Assembly (NCBI RefSeq): GCF_036010505.1
Contig: NZ_CP108569.1
Coordinates: 6,234,501 to 6,298,500 of the forward strand
Length of the DNA stretch: 64,000 bases
From: Streptomyces sp. NBC_01197
Lineage (GTDB): Bacteria; Actinomycetota; Actinomycetes; Streptomycetales; Streptomycetaceae
Direction of reading: 5' to 3'
Below are positions 33,371 to 41,025 of the stretch, in pieces. The translations under genes were made by a program, and so were the position numbers. The notes beneath the pieces were generated by a model that did no database searches, was not told the origin of the DNA, and worked only from the letters and a program-made list of their open reading frames with translations. Within the stretch, counting starts at the first letter, position 1. Every line of letters starts with the position of its first letter.

Positions 33371-34765
33371 ATGAAGGCCCACGACGGCATGTACATCGGC
33401 GGCGAGTGGCGGCCCGCGGCCGGCCCGGACACCATCGCGGTGGTGAATCCGGCCGACGAGCAGGTCATCGGCCATGTCCCGGCCGGTACGCCGGAGGACG
33501 TCGACGCGGCGGTACGGGCGGCCCGTGCGGCCTTCCCGGCCTGGGCAGCGACGGCGCCCGCCGAGCGCGCCGCCAGGATCGGGGCCCTGCGCGATGTACT
33601 GGTCGCGCGCCGGGACGAGATCGCGGAGACCGTCACCGCCGAGCTGGGCGCGCCCCCGCAGTTCTCCCGGGCCGTGCACGCGGGCGTACCCGCGCTGGTC
33701 GCGGCTTCGTACGCGGAACTGGCCGCCACCTACCCCTTCAAGGAGACGGTCGGCAACTCCACCGTCCTCTCCGAACCGATCGGCGTGGTCGGCGCGATCA
33801 CCCCCTGGAACTACCCGCTGCACCAGATCGTCGCCAAGGTGGCCCCGGCGCTCGCCGCGGGGTGCACGGTCGTCCTGAAGCCGGCCGAGGACACCCCGCT
33901 GACGGCGCAGCTGTTCGCCGAGGCGACCGCGGAAGCGGGGCTGCCCGCCGGGGTCTTCAACCTGGTCACCGGAGTCGGTTCGGTCGCCGGCCAGGCGCTG
34001 GCCGGGCACGAAGGCGTGGACCTGGTCTCCTTCACCGGCTCCACCGCCGTCGGCCGCCAGATCGGCGCGGTCGCCGGCGCGGCGGTCAAGCGCGTCGCCC
34101 TGGAGCTCGGCGGGAAGTCCGCCAACGTGATCCTGCCGAGCGCCGACCTGGCCAAGGCGGTGGGTGTCGGCGTCGCCAACGTCATGGGCAACTCCGGCCA
34201 GACGTGCAGCGCCTGGACCAGGATGCTGGTCCACCGCGACCAGTATGACGAGGCGGTCACCCTCGCGGCGGCCGCCGCCGCCAAGTACGCCCCGGGCGAG
34301 CGGATGGGGCCGCTGGTCAACGCCAAGCAGCTGGACCGGGTCCGCGGATACATCGAGAAGGGCGTCGAGGAGGGGGCCAGGCTCGTCGCGGGCGGCCCCG
34401 AGGCACCGCTGGAGCGGGGGTACTACGTCAGCCCGACCGTCTTCGCCGATGTCACCCCCGGCATGACCATCGCACAGGAGGAGATCTTCGGTCCGGTCGT
34501 CTCGGTCATCGCCTACGAGGACGAGGAGGACGCCCTGCGGATCGCCAACGGCACCGTCTACGGCCTCGCGGGTGCGGTCTGGGCCGGTGAGGAGAGCGAG
34601 GCGGTGGCTTTCGCGCGGCGGATGGACACCGGCCAGGTCGACATCAACGGCGGCCGCTTCAACCCGCTCGCGCCCTTCGGCGGTTACAAGCAGTCCGGCG
34701 TCGGCCGCGAGCTCGGCTCGCACGGTCTCGCCGAGTACCTCCAGACCAAGTCCCTGCAGTTCTGA
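33371..34765 (+). CDS. NAD(P)-dependent aldehyde dehydrogenase
   Basis: A 464-residue ALDH-superfamily enzyme; ATG 33371 has GGAGGA 7 bp upstream. Motifs: PWNYPLHQIVAKVAPALAAG, the cofactor loop SFTGSTAVGRQI, the general base Glu in ALELGGKSANV, the nucleophile Cys in NSGQTCSAWTRM, and EEIFGPVVSVIAYE. It oxidises an aldehyde to its acid. The next gene, 17 bp later, is a zinc alcohol dehydrogenase, so the pair can convert an alcohol to an acid in two steps. A 19-bp operator 78 bp upstream ties it to the TetR at 35935. Confidence 0.92.
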   Translation: MKAHDGMYIGGEWRPAAGPDTIAVVNPADEQVIGHVPAGTPEDVDAAVRAARAAFPAWAATAPAERAARIGALRDVLVARRDEIAETVTAELGAPPQFSRAVHAGVPALVAASYAELAATYPFKETVGNSTVLSEPIGVVGAITPWNYPLHQIVAKVAPALAAGCTVVLKPAEDTPLTAQLFAEATAEAGLPAGVFNLVTGVGSVAGQALAGHEGVDLVSFTGSTAVGRQIGAVAGAAVKRVALELGGKSANVILPSADLAKAVGVGVANVMGNSGQTCSAWTRMLVHRDQYDEAVTLAAAAAAKYAPGERMGPLVNAKQLDRVRGYIEKGVEEGARLVAGGPEAPLERGYYVSPTVFADVTPGMTIAQEEIFGPVVSVIAYEDEEDALRIANGTVYGLAGAVWAGEESEAVAFARRMDTGQVDINGGRFNPLAPFGGYKQSGVGRELGSHGLAEYLQTKSLQF

Positions 34766-34782
34766 GCCCGGGAGTACCGCAC

Positions 34783-35865
34783 ATGGTCCGCGCAGCCGTC
34801 CTGTCCGCCGTCGGTTCCCCTCTGGAGGTCACCGGCATCGAACTGCCCGAGCCCGGCCCCGGCCAGGTCCGGGTCCGTCTCGCCGCAGCCGGGGTCTGTC
34901 ACTCCGACCTCTCCCTGGCGAACGGCACCATGCGGGTGCCGGTCCCCGCGGTCCTCGGCCACGAGGGTGCGGGCACCGTCGTCTCCGTGGGCGAGGGCGT
35001 CACCCATGTCGCCCCCGGTGCCGGTGTCGTCCTCAACTGGGCCCCGTCCTGCGGGACATGCCATGCCTGCTCGCTGGGCGAGGTGTGGCTCTGCGCGGAC
35101 GCGCTGTCGGGGGCCGGCCGCATCCACGCCCGTACCGCCGACGGCACCGAGCTGCATCCCGGCCTGAACGTCGCGGCGTTCGCCGAGGAGACGGTCGTCG
35201 CCGCGAACTGCGTCCTGCCGGTGCCCGACGGTATTCCGCTCACCGACGCGGCGCTGCTGGGCTGTGCGGTCCTCACCGGGTACGGCGCCGTGCACCACTC
35301 GTCGCGGGTCCGCGCGGGGGAGACGGTCGCGGTCTTCGGGGCGGGCGGGGTCGGCCTCGCGACGCTGCAGTCCGCGCGGATCGCGGGTGCGTCGGCGATC
35401 ATCGCGGTGGACGTCTCCCCGGCGAAGGAGGAACTCGCGCGGGCCGCCGGTGCCACCGAGTTCGTGGTGGCGTCCGAAACGACGGCCAAGGACATCCGCC
35501 GGCTGACGGGCGGCCACGGCGTGGACGCCGCGGTCGAGTGCGTGGGCCGCGCGGCGACGATCCGTACGGCCTGGGAGTCGACGCGGCGCGGCGGCCGCAC
35601 GACGGTGGTCGGCATCGGAGGCAAGGACCAGCAGGTCACCTTCAACGCCCTGGAACTCTTCCACTGGGGCCGTACGCTCTCCGGCTGCGTCTACGGCAAC
35701 TCCGACCCGGCGCAGGACCTCCCCGTGCTCGCCGGGCACATCAGGGCGGGCCGGCTCGACGTCGGGTCGATGGTGACAGAGCGCATCGGCCTGGAGGGGA
35801 TTCCCGGGGCGTTCGAGAACATGCTGGCGGGCAAGGGCGGACGGGCGCTGGTGGTCTTCGAGTAG
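34783..35865 (+). CDS. Zinc-dependent alcohol dehydrogenase (class III-like MDR)
   Basis: A 360-residue medium-chain dehydrogenase. Catalytic zinc ligands: Cys in GVCHSDL, His-Glu in LGHEGAG, and a later Cys in LLGCAVLTGYG. Structural zinc: CGTCHAC with WLCAD. The nucleotide-binding site is AVFGAGGVGLATLQSARIAG followed by IIAVDVSPAKEE (Asp suggests NAD). The pattern is that of formaldehyde/aryl-alcohol dehydrogenase relatives. It follows the aldehyde dehydrogenase by 17 bp, so it probably supplies the aldehyde that enzyme oxidises. Confidence 0.9.
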   Translation: MVRAAVLSAVGSPLEVTGIELPEPGPGQVRVRLAAAGVCHSDLSLANGTMRVPVPAVLGHEGAGTVVSVGEGVTHVAPGAGVVLNWAPSCGTCHACSLGEVWLCADALSGAGRIHARTADGTELHPGLNVAAFAEETVVAANCVLPVPDGIPLTDAALLGCAVLTGYGAVHHSSRVRAGETVAVFGAGGVGLATLQSARIAGASAIIAVDVSPAKEELARAAGATEFVVASETTAKDIRRLTGGHGVDAAVECVGRAATIRTAWESTRRGGRTTVVGIGGKDQQVTFNALELFHWGRTLSGCVYGNSDPAQDLPVLAGHIRAGRLDVGSMVTERIGLEGIPGAFENMLAGKGGRALVVFE

Positions 35866-35934
35866 GCCCGTCGGGCGCCGGGACGGTGTCCCGAGCGGTT
35901 CCGGACGGCAGCCGACATACGCGCACCGGGTGCG

Positions 35935-36591
35935 TCAGCTGCCGTCCGCGACCGGCCGGACGGCCTCGAACTGCAGCGCCAGGCCGTCCACCAGGGCCCT
36001 GAGGCCGGTCTCGAAGGCCCCGTTGTCGACCTTCTGCCGGCGGTCGGCGAGCAGATGCGCCTGCCCGAGGTGCGGATAGTCGGCGGGGTCGTAGGCGGCC
36101 TCGTCGTCCACGAAGCCCCGCGCGAACGAGCCGAGCGCCGAGCCGGTGATGAAGTACCGCATCAGCGCCCCGATGTACGTCGCCTGTGCGGGCGGCCATC
36201 CGGCGCGGACCATCGCGCCGAAGACCGCGTCGGCCACCCGCAGCCCCGCCGGGCGCCTTCCGGGGCCGCGGGCCAGCACCGGGACGATGTTGGGGTGGTC
36301 GCTGAGGGCCTCCCGGTAGGAAACGGCCCAGTCGTGCAGCGCGGTGCGCCAGTCGCGGCCGTCGGCCTCGTCGAACATCGACAGGTCGATCTGCGCCGAG
36401 ACGGCGTCGGCGACCGCTTCGAGGATCTCGTCCTTGGTGCGGAAGTGGTTGTACAGCGAGGGCCCGCTGACCCCCAGCTCGGCGGCGAGCCGGCGGGTGG
36501 AGACGGCGGCGAGCCCCTCGGAGTCCACGAGCGCGCTCGCGGCGGTGACGATGCGCTCCCTGCTGAGGAGGGGCTTGCGTGGGCGGGCCAT
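35935..36591 (-). CDS. TetR/AcrR-family regulator
   Basis: A 218-residue regulator starting at ATG 36591 (MARPRKPLLSRERIVTAASA); ATG 36600 upstream is an alternative. The helix-turn-helix is at residues about 10-56 (STRRLAAELGVSGPSLYNHF). The C-terminal domain holds ALLDHP-like TetR_C_1 features (WRTALHDWAVSYREALSDHP, YFITGSALGSFARGF). It is divergent from an acyl-CoA dehydrogenase and has a 19-bp palindrome in the shared promoter; the same palindrome lies before the aldehyde dehydrogenase gene 3.3 kb away, outlining a small regulon. Confidence 0.88.
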   Translation of the reverse strand: MARPRKPLLSRERIVTAASALVDSEGLAAVSTRRLAAELGVSGPSLYNHFRTKDEILEAVADAVSAQIDLSMFDEADGRDWRTALHDWAVSYREALSDHPNIVPVLARGPGRRPAGLRVADAVFGAMVRAGWPPAQATYIGALMRYFITGSALGSFARGFVDDEAAYDPADYPHLGQAHLLADRRQKVDNGAFETGLRALVDGLALQFEAVRPVADGS

Positions 36592-36619
36592 GGCGCACAT
36601 AGTAGGGCCTGTCACCCAG

Positions 36620-36638
36620 AAACTAGCAGTGCTAATTT
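36620..36638. promoter_or_regulatory. Palindromic operator between TetR and acyl-CoA dehydrogenase genes
   Basis: AAACTAGC-AGT-GCTAATTT, 19 bp, matching the site at 33275 in 16 of 19 positions. The leader after it (36640-36700) has short TGATCCGG-type repeats of no clear function. Confidence 0.65.
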
Positions 36639-36705
36639 AACTTGATCCGGTCGCCGGGCTGTCCGGCTGATCCGGGTGATCCGGCTGATCAAAAAGAGGT
36701 GCGCC

Positions 36706-37863
36706 ATGAATCTGGAGCTCAGTGAGGAGCAGACCGCTGTACGGCGGCTCGCCGAGGACTTCGTCGCTCGGGAGATCACACCGCACGTCATCGAGTGGGA
36801 CCGGGCGGAGAGCGTCGACCGCTCCGTGGCGCGCAAGCTCGGCGCGCTGGGCTTCCTCGGGCTCACCGTGCCCGAGGAGTACGGCGGCTCCGGCGGCGAC
36901 CACCTCTCGTACTGCCTGGTCACCGAGGAACTCGGCCGCGGGGACTCGTCGGTGCGCGGCATCGTCTCGGTCTCGCTGGGTCTGGTCGCCAAGACCATCG
37001 CGCACTGGGGCGACGAGGAGCAGAAGCAGCGCTGGCTGCCCGGTCTCACCTCCGGCGAGCTCATCGGCTGTTTCGGCCTCACGGAGCCCGGCACCGGCTC
37101 CGACGCGGTCAACCTGACGACGAAGGCAGTCCGGGACGGTGAGACCGGTGACTACCTCGTCAACGGCTCCAAGATGTTCATCACCAACGGCACCTGGGCC
37201 GATGTGGTTCTCCTGTTCGCCCGTTCCACCGACGCCCCGGGCCACCGGGGGATCTCGGCGTTCCTGGTCCCCACCGACACCCCGGGGCTCACCCGCCGTA
37301 CCGTCCACGGCAAGCTCGGGCTGCGCGGCCAGGCGACGGCCGAGCTGGTCTTCGAGGATGTACGGGTCCCGGCTTCGGCGATGCTGGCGCCCGAGGGCAA
37401 GGGTTTCTCGGTCGCCATGTCGGCGCTGGCCAAGGGGCGGATGTCGGTCGCCGCCGGCTGTGTGGGCATCGCGCAGGCGGCGCTCGACTGCGCCGTGAAG
37501 TACGCGACCGAGCGCGAGCAGTTCGGCAGGACGATCGCCCACCACCAGCTCATCCAGGAACTGATCACCGACATCTCGGTGGACGTGGACGCGGCCCGGC
37601 TGCTCACCTGGCGGGTCGCCGACCTGATCGACCGCGGCGAGCCCTTCGCCACCGAGTCGTCCAAGGCGAAACTCTTCGCGTCGGAGGCCGCCGTACGGGC
37701 CGCGAACAACGCGCTCCAGGTCTTCGGCGGCTACGGGTACATCGACGAGTACCCGGCGGGGAAGCTGCTGCGCGACGCCCGGGTGATGACGCTGTACGAG
37801 GGCACCAGCCAGATCCAGAAGCTGGTCATCGGCCGTGCGCTCACCGGGGTTTCCGCCTTCTGA
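36706..37863 (+). CDS. Acyl-CoA dehydrogenase
   Basis: A 385-residue flavoenzyme; ATG 36706 has AGAGG 7 bp upstream. Hallmarks: GLTVPEEYGGSGGDHLSYC, the FAD/substrate loop CFGLTEPGTGSDAVNL, MFITNGTWADVVLLFAR, YATEREQFGRTIAHHQLIQE, and the catalytic Glu in YEGTSQIQKLVIGRAL. It introduces a 2,3 double bond into an acyl-CoA. Size and motifs fit short- or branched-chain members. Divergent from a TetR with a shared operator, so substrate-inducible expression is likely. Confidence 0.92.
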   Translation: MNLELSEEQTAVRRLAEDFVAREITPHVIEWDRAESVDRSVARKLGALGFLGLTVPEEYGGSGGDHLSYCLVTEELGRGDSSVRGIVSVSLGLVAKTIAHWGDEEQKQRWLPGLTSGELIGCFGLTEPGTGSDAVNLTTKAVRDGETGDYLVNGSKMFITNGTWADVVLLFARSTDAPGHRGISAFLVPTDTPGLTRRTVHGKLGLRGQATAELVFEDVRVPASAMLAPEGKGFSVAMSALAKGRMSVAAGCVGIAQAALDCAVKYATEREQFGRTIAHHQLIQELITDISVDVDAARLLTWRVADLIDRGEPFATESSKAKLFASEAAVRAANNALQVFGGYGYIDEYPAGKLLRDARVMTLYEGTSQIQKLVIGRALTGVSAF

Positions 37864-37948
37864 ACCGCCGTCGGCCGCATGGGATGAGTACCCGCGCTGA
37901 GTAGCTGTGCGGATGTGGCCGGTGCCGCATCCGCATGATGCTGTCCCC

Positions 37949-38236
37949 ATGAGTGACACACCGGTCAGACAGCAGAACACCGCCGCCTACTACGGCCAGG
38001 CCGTCGCATCCTTCGCCGTCGCACTGGCGGCCATGGCCCTTGGCATCCTCAACCTGGACGTCAACGTCTGGGTGCGGGCCTTCCTCGGGCTCGGTCTCCT
38101 CTATCTCACGACATCCGCCTTCACTCTCGCCAAGGTCATCAGGGACCGCCAGGAGGCCGGCCAGATCGTGACCAGGGTCGACCAGGCCCGGCTGGAGAAG
38201 CTGCTCGCCGAGCACGACCCGTTCCAGAAGCTCTGA
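37949..38236 (+). CDS. YiaA/YiaB-family small inner-membrane protein
   Basis: A 95-residue protein from ATG 37949 (MSDTPVRQQNTAAYYGQAVA). Two transmembrane helices at about residues 18-38 (ASFAVALAAMALGILNL) and 44-66 (VWVRAFLGLGLLYLTTSAFTL) match the YiaA/B two-helix family. The soluble tail (KVIRDRQEAGQIVTRVDQAR) is charged and likely cytoplasmic. Function is unknown; family members are often near stress or sugar genes. No clear ribosome site is present (CTGTCCCC upstream). Confidence 0.8.
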   Translation: MSDTPVRQQNTAAYYGQAVASFAVALAAMALGILNLDVNVWVRAFLGLGLLYLTTSAFTLAKVIRDRQEAGQIVTRVDQARLEKLLAEHDPFQKL

Positions 38237-38272
38237 CAGCCGCCGCAAGCTCCGGCAGCCGCCGGGTGTTCT

Positions 38273-38285
38273 AAGCGCTTGCTCA
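38273..38285 (+). promoter_or_regulatory. AAGCGCTTGCTCA operator before TetR gene
   Basis: The 13-mer AAGCGCTTGCTCA, with a palindromic AAGCGCTT centre, lies 60 bp before the TetR start. The identical 13-mer occurs at 39570-39582 before the MaoC-family gene. Confidence 0.6.
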
Positions 38286-38345
38286 CCCTCGGGGTATGGT
38301 GTGCGTCCTGCAGCGGCGCTGCGTCATGGGCGGAAGGGGCGAGCA

Positions 38346-38969
38346 ATGAGCACGGCGGAGGAGACGGCGGGCGGCGACGAGCCGTGGGCGGAGGTCAGCC
38401 CTGAGGCCGCCAGGCGGCTGCTCGTCGCCGCGGTCGAGGCCTTCGCCGAGCGCGGCTACCACGCGACGACGACCCGCGACATCGCGGGCCGCGCCGGCAT
38501 GAGCCCGGCCGCCCTCTACATCCACTACAAGACCAAGGAAGAGCTGCTCCACCGGATCAGCCGGATCGGCCACGAGAAGGCCCTGGAGATCCTGGAGACG
38601 GCGGCCGACGGCCCGGGCACGCCCGCCGAACGGCTCGCTGCCGCCGTCCGCTCTTTCGTCCGCTGGCACGCCGGGCACCACATGACGGCCCGTGTCGTCC
38701 AGTACGAACTCGACGCGCTCGGCGCCGAACACCGCACCGAGATCGTCGGGCTCCGCAAGCGCAGCGACGAGGCCGTCCGCCGCATCATCGACGACGGTGT
38801 GCTGACGGGGGAGTTCGACGTCCCGTATGTCGCCGGGACCGCGCTGGCGGTGCTGTCGCTCTGCATCGACGTGTCGCGCTGGTTCAACGTGGAGGGACGC
38901 AGCACGCCCGACGAGGTCGGCGTGTTCTACGCCGACCTCGTCCTGCGGATGGTCTCCGCCCGCGAGTAG
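38346..38969 (+). CDS. TetR/AcrR-family regulator (lipid-metabolism type)
   Basis: A 207-residue regulator; ATG 38346 with AAGGGGCG upstream. After an acidic N-terminal tail the helix-turn-helix lies at about 20-66 (AERGYHATTTRDIAGRAGMS, ALYIHYKTKEELLHRI). The C-terminal domain (RSFVRWHAGHHMTARVVQYE, LSLCIDVSRWFNVEGRSTP) matches TetR_C_24/KstR2-like proteins that usually sense acyl-CoAs. A 13-bp motif shared with the MaoC promoter supports a role in fatty-acid or polyketide-like acyl metabolism. Confidence 0.88.
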   Translation: MSTAEETAGGDEPWAEVSPEAARRLLVAAVEAFAERGYHATTTRDIAGRAGMSPAALYIHYKTKEELLHRISRIGHEKALEILETAADGPGTPAERLAAAVRSFVRWHAGHHMTARVVQYELDALGAEHRTEIVGLRKRSDEAVRRIIDDGVLTGEFDVPYVAGTALAVLSLCIDVSRWFNVEGRSTPDEVGVFYADLVLRMVSARE

Positions 38970-39041
38970 CCCAGGCTCAGCGGAACGAAAAATGGCCCGC
39001 CGCCGCGGTGATGCAGTGGTGCGGCAGCTCAGCGGCCTGGG

Positions 39042-39503
39042 TCAGAAGTAGTAGCGGGAGACCGACTCCGCCACGCACACCGGCTTGTCGCCGCCCTCGC
39101 GCTCCACCGTGACGGCGGCCGTCACCTGCACGCCCCCGCCCGCCTCGGACACGTCCGTGAGGACCGCCGTGGCGCGCAGCCGGGAGCCCACCGGCACCGT
39201 GGCCGGGAAACGCACCTTGTCGGTGCCGTAGTTGATGCCCATCTTCATCCCCTCGACCCGCATGATCTGCGGGACCAGTGTGGGCAGCAGGGACAGGGTC
39301 AGATAGCCGTGCGCGATGGTCGTGCCGAACGGTCCCGCCGCGGCCTTCGCCGGGTCGACATGGATCCACTGGTGATCGCCCGTGGCGTCCGCGAAGAGAT
39401 CGATCCGCTTCTGGTCGATCTCCAGCCAGTCGCTCGGCCCCAGCTGATCGCCGATCCCGGCGCGCAGCTCATCGGCGGATGTGAAGATCCTCGGCTCTGC
39501 CAT
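39042..39503 (-). CDS. MaoC-family dehydratase (enoyl-CoA hydratase, hot-dog fold)
   Basis: A 153-residue protein from ATG 39503 (MAEPRIFTSADELRAGIGDQ), with GGCAGGATC upstream. The R-specific hydratase motif is intact: FADATGDHQWIHVDPAKAA gives the catalytic Asp and His, followed by FGTTIAHGYLTLSLLPTL. It hydrates 2-enoyl-CoA to (R)-3-hydroxyacyl-CoA. It is convergent with the TetR at 38346 and carries the same 13-bp motif in its promoter (39570), so regulation by that protein is likely. Confidence 0.9.
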   Translation of the reverse strand: MAEPRIFTSADELRAGIGDQLGPSDWLEIDQKRIDLFADATGDHQWIHVDPAKAAAGPFGTTIAHGYLTLSLLPTLVPQIMRVEGMKMGINYGTDKVRFPATVPVGSRLRATAVLTDVSEAGGGVQVTAAVTVEREGGDKPVCVAESVSRYYF

Positions 39504-39569
39504 GCGTGATCCTGCCTTTCCCAACAGTCCCGGCGGCCGGCGGTGTCCGGCGGCCCCAGTGAAGTGTCC

Positions 39570-39582
39570 AAGCGCTTGCTCA
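39570..39582 (-). promoter_or_regulatory. AAGCGCTTGCTCA operator before the MaoC-family gene
   Basis: Exact copy of the 13-mer at 38273-38285, about 67 bp upstream of the MaoC start codon on the other strand. Confidence 0.6.
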
Positions 39583-39676
39583 GCATTGTCGGGTGCGCCC
39601 GTCCCTGTCAACGACCGGCCTCACCGCCGGCCGTTGGCAGAGACCGTTGAGAGAGGCGGGCAGTAGGCTTCGCGGA

Positions 39677-40171
39677 GTGCCGCACATTCCAGAGACGATC
39701 CAGGAGCTCACGGTCGGCCAGCTCTCCGCGCGGAGTGGCGCCGCCGTCTCCGCCCTGCACTTCTACGAGAGCAAGGGCCTGATCACCAGCCGCAGGACCA
39801 GCGGCAACCAGCGCCGCTACACCCGGGAGGCACTGCGCCGTGTGGCCTTCGTCCGCGCGGCGCAGCGGGTGGGCATCCCGCTCGCCACGATCAGAAGCGC
39901 GCTCGCCGAGCTGCCCGACGAGCGCACGCCCAACCGCGAGGACTGGGCGCGCCTCTCCGCCGCCTGGCGCTCCGAGCTCGACGGGCGCATCGCCCAGCTC
40001 GCCCGCATCCGCGACCATCTCACCGACTGCATCGGCTGCGGCTGCCTGTCCCTTGAGAACTGCATCCTGTCCAACCCGCACGACATGTACGGCGAACGCA
40101 TGACCGGTTCCAGGCTGCTCCCCGGTCCGCCGGATCCTGCCGGTCCGGCTCCGGAGAGCGGGACCGGCTGA
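39677..40171 (+). CDS. soxR: SoxR, redox-sensing MerR-family activator
   Basis: A 164-residue regulator read from GTG 39677; no clear ribosome site is present, so translation may be leaderless. The MerR winged helix is at residues about 13-80 ([40 protein letters not shown]). The dimer helix is followed by the 2Fe-2S cluster motif [12 protein letters not shown] near residue 120, diagnostic of SoxR. Actinomycete SoxR responds to redox-active metabolites such as phenazines and actinorhodin-like pigments rather than running a full superoxide regulon. The tail after the cluster is proline/glycine-rich. No partner soxS exists here, as expected. Confidence 0.95.
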   Translation: MPHIPETIQELTVGQLSARSGAAVSALHFYESKGLITSRRTSGNQRRYTREALRRVAFVRAAQRVGIPLATIRSALAELPDERTPNREDWARLSAAWRSELDGRIAQLARIRDHLTDCIGCGCLSLENCILSNPHDMYGERMTGSRLLPGPPDPAGPAPESGTG

Positions 40172-40199
40172 CGGCTTCGCCGGTCACCCGGCCCGGTTC

Positions 40200-40811
40200 T
40201 CAGGCCGCCGATGCCATGGGCGAGTGCCGGGCGCTCCTCGCGCGGGCCAGCGCGGTTGAGGTGAGGACCGGCTGCGGTACGAGGATCCCGCAGCGGCTGC
40301 AGACCGGGCCCGACCACGGCTCCCGGCCGCCTCGTGAGGTCCAGGTGATCGTCTTCTCGGTACATACCGGGCAGGCGCCGGCCGGGTCGGCCCTGAGGGC
40401 GGAAATCAGCCGCTGAAGAACCTCCGCCAGGGGCCGGGACGGGTGCACGGCGGGGTCACCGCACCAGGCCACACCGCAGCCGCCCCAGGTGCGCCGGTGC
40501 CAGTCGTCGAAGGTGCCGGGACGCCGTATCCCGTCGTGCTTCTCCCGCTTGCGCCGCTCCGCGAACTCCGCCTCGTAGGCGAGCCAGACGGTCCGCGCCG
40601 CTTCCAGTTCGTCGAGCGCGGCCACCAGCCGCGCCGGATCCGGGGCCCGGTCCTCGGGCCCGATGTGATGTCTGGCACACAGATGATCCCAGGTCGCCCT
40701 GTGTCCGTACGGGGCAAACCTCTCCAGGCACTTGCGCAGCGAATACCGCCGCAGAGCAAGGTCGTGGTGGGGATCGCGCACCTGTCTCGCGAGACTCCGG
40801 AAACCGGCCAT
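40200..40811 (-). CDS. Conserved hypothetical protein with C-terminal zinc ribbon
   Basis: A 203-residue protein from ATG 40811 (MAGFRSLARQVRDPHHDLAL), with CGGAGGT 9 bp upstream. The N-terminal half is helical and rich in Arg/His (LRRYSLRKCLERFAPYGHRA, LCARHHIGPEDRAPDP). A tryptophan-rich middle (WHRRTWGGCGVAWCGDPAVH) precedes a CPVC-x19-CSRC zinc ribbon near residue 160-190. This suggests nucleic-acid or protein binding; I do not recognise a named family. It faces soxR with 28 bp between stops. Confidence 0.7.
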   Translation of the reverse strand: MAGFRSLARQVRDPHHDLALRRYSLRKCLERFAPYGHRATWDHLCARHHIGPEDRAPDPARLVAALDELEAARTVWLAYEAEFAERRKREKHDGIRRPGTFDDWHRRTWGGCGVAWCGDPAVHPSRPLAEVLQRLISALRADPAGACPVCTEKTITWTSRGGREPWSGPVCSRCGILVPQPVLTSTALARARSARHSPMASAA

Positions 40812-40945
40812 CGCACTGCCACCTCCGTCGCTGAATACTCCTGCGTCAGTGAATGGACGTACGGCTACCCGATCCGGCTCCATCGAATTCCCGATGGGTG
40901 CCATCACCGATGCGACCGCTCCCGCACCTGTGTGGTGATTCGGAA

Positions 40946-40966
40946 AAGGTGACGCATGTTCACCTT
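40946..40966. promoter_or_regulatory. AAGGTGA-N7-TCACCTT inverted repeat before the penicillin acylase-like gene
   Basis: Perfect 7-bp arms (40946-40952, 40960-40966) lie 60 bp before the ATG of the exported acylase and 135 bp from the divergent zinc-ribbon gene. A second inverted repeat TTACTG-N14-CAGTAA (40965-40990) abuts it. Confidence 0.5.
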
Positions 40967-41025
40967 ACTGACGGGTTACCTCGCCAGTAACGTCCGTCTC
41001 ATCGGCTTCCCCCTCAGGAGCATTC

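Noticed and set aside
39583..39676. SoxR box near soxR
   Set aside because: No CCTCAAG-N6-CTTGAGG-like dyad was visible; a lone TTGAG is not enough.
40958..40990. PhoP box (GTTCACC direct repeats) before the acylase gene
   Set aside because: Only one clear GTTCACC is present; the second GGTTACC is not at an 11-bp interval, so the inverted-repeat description fits better.
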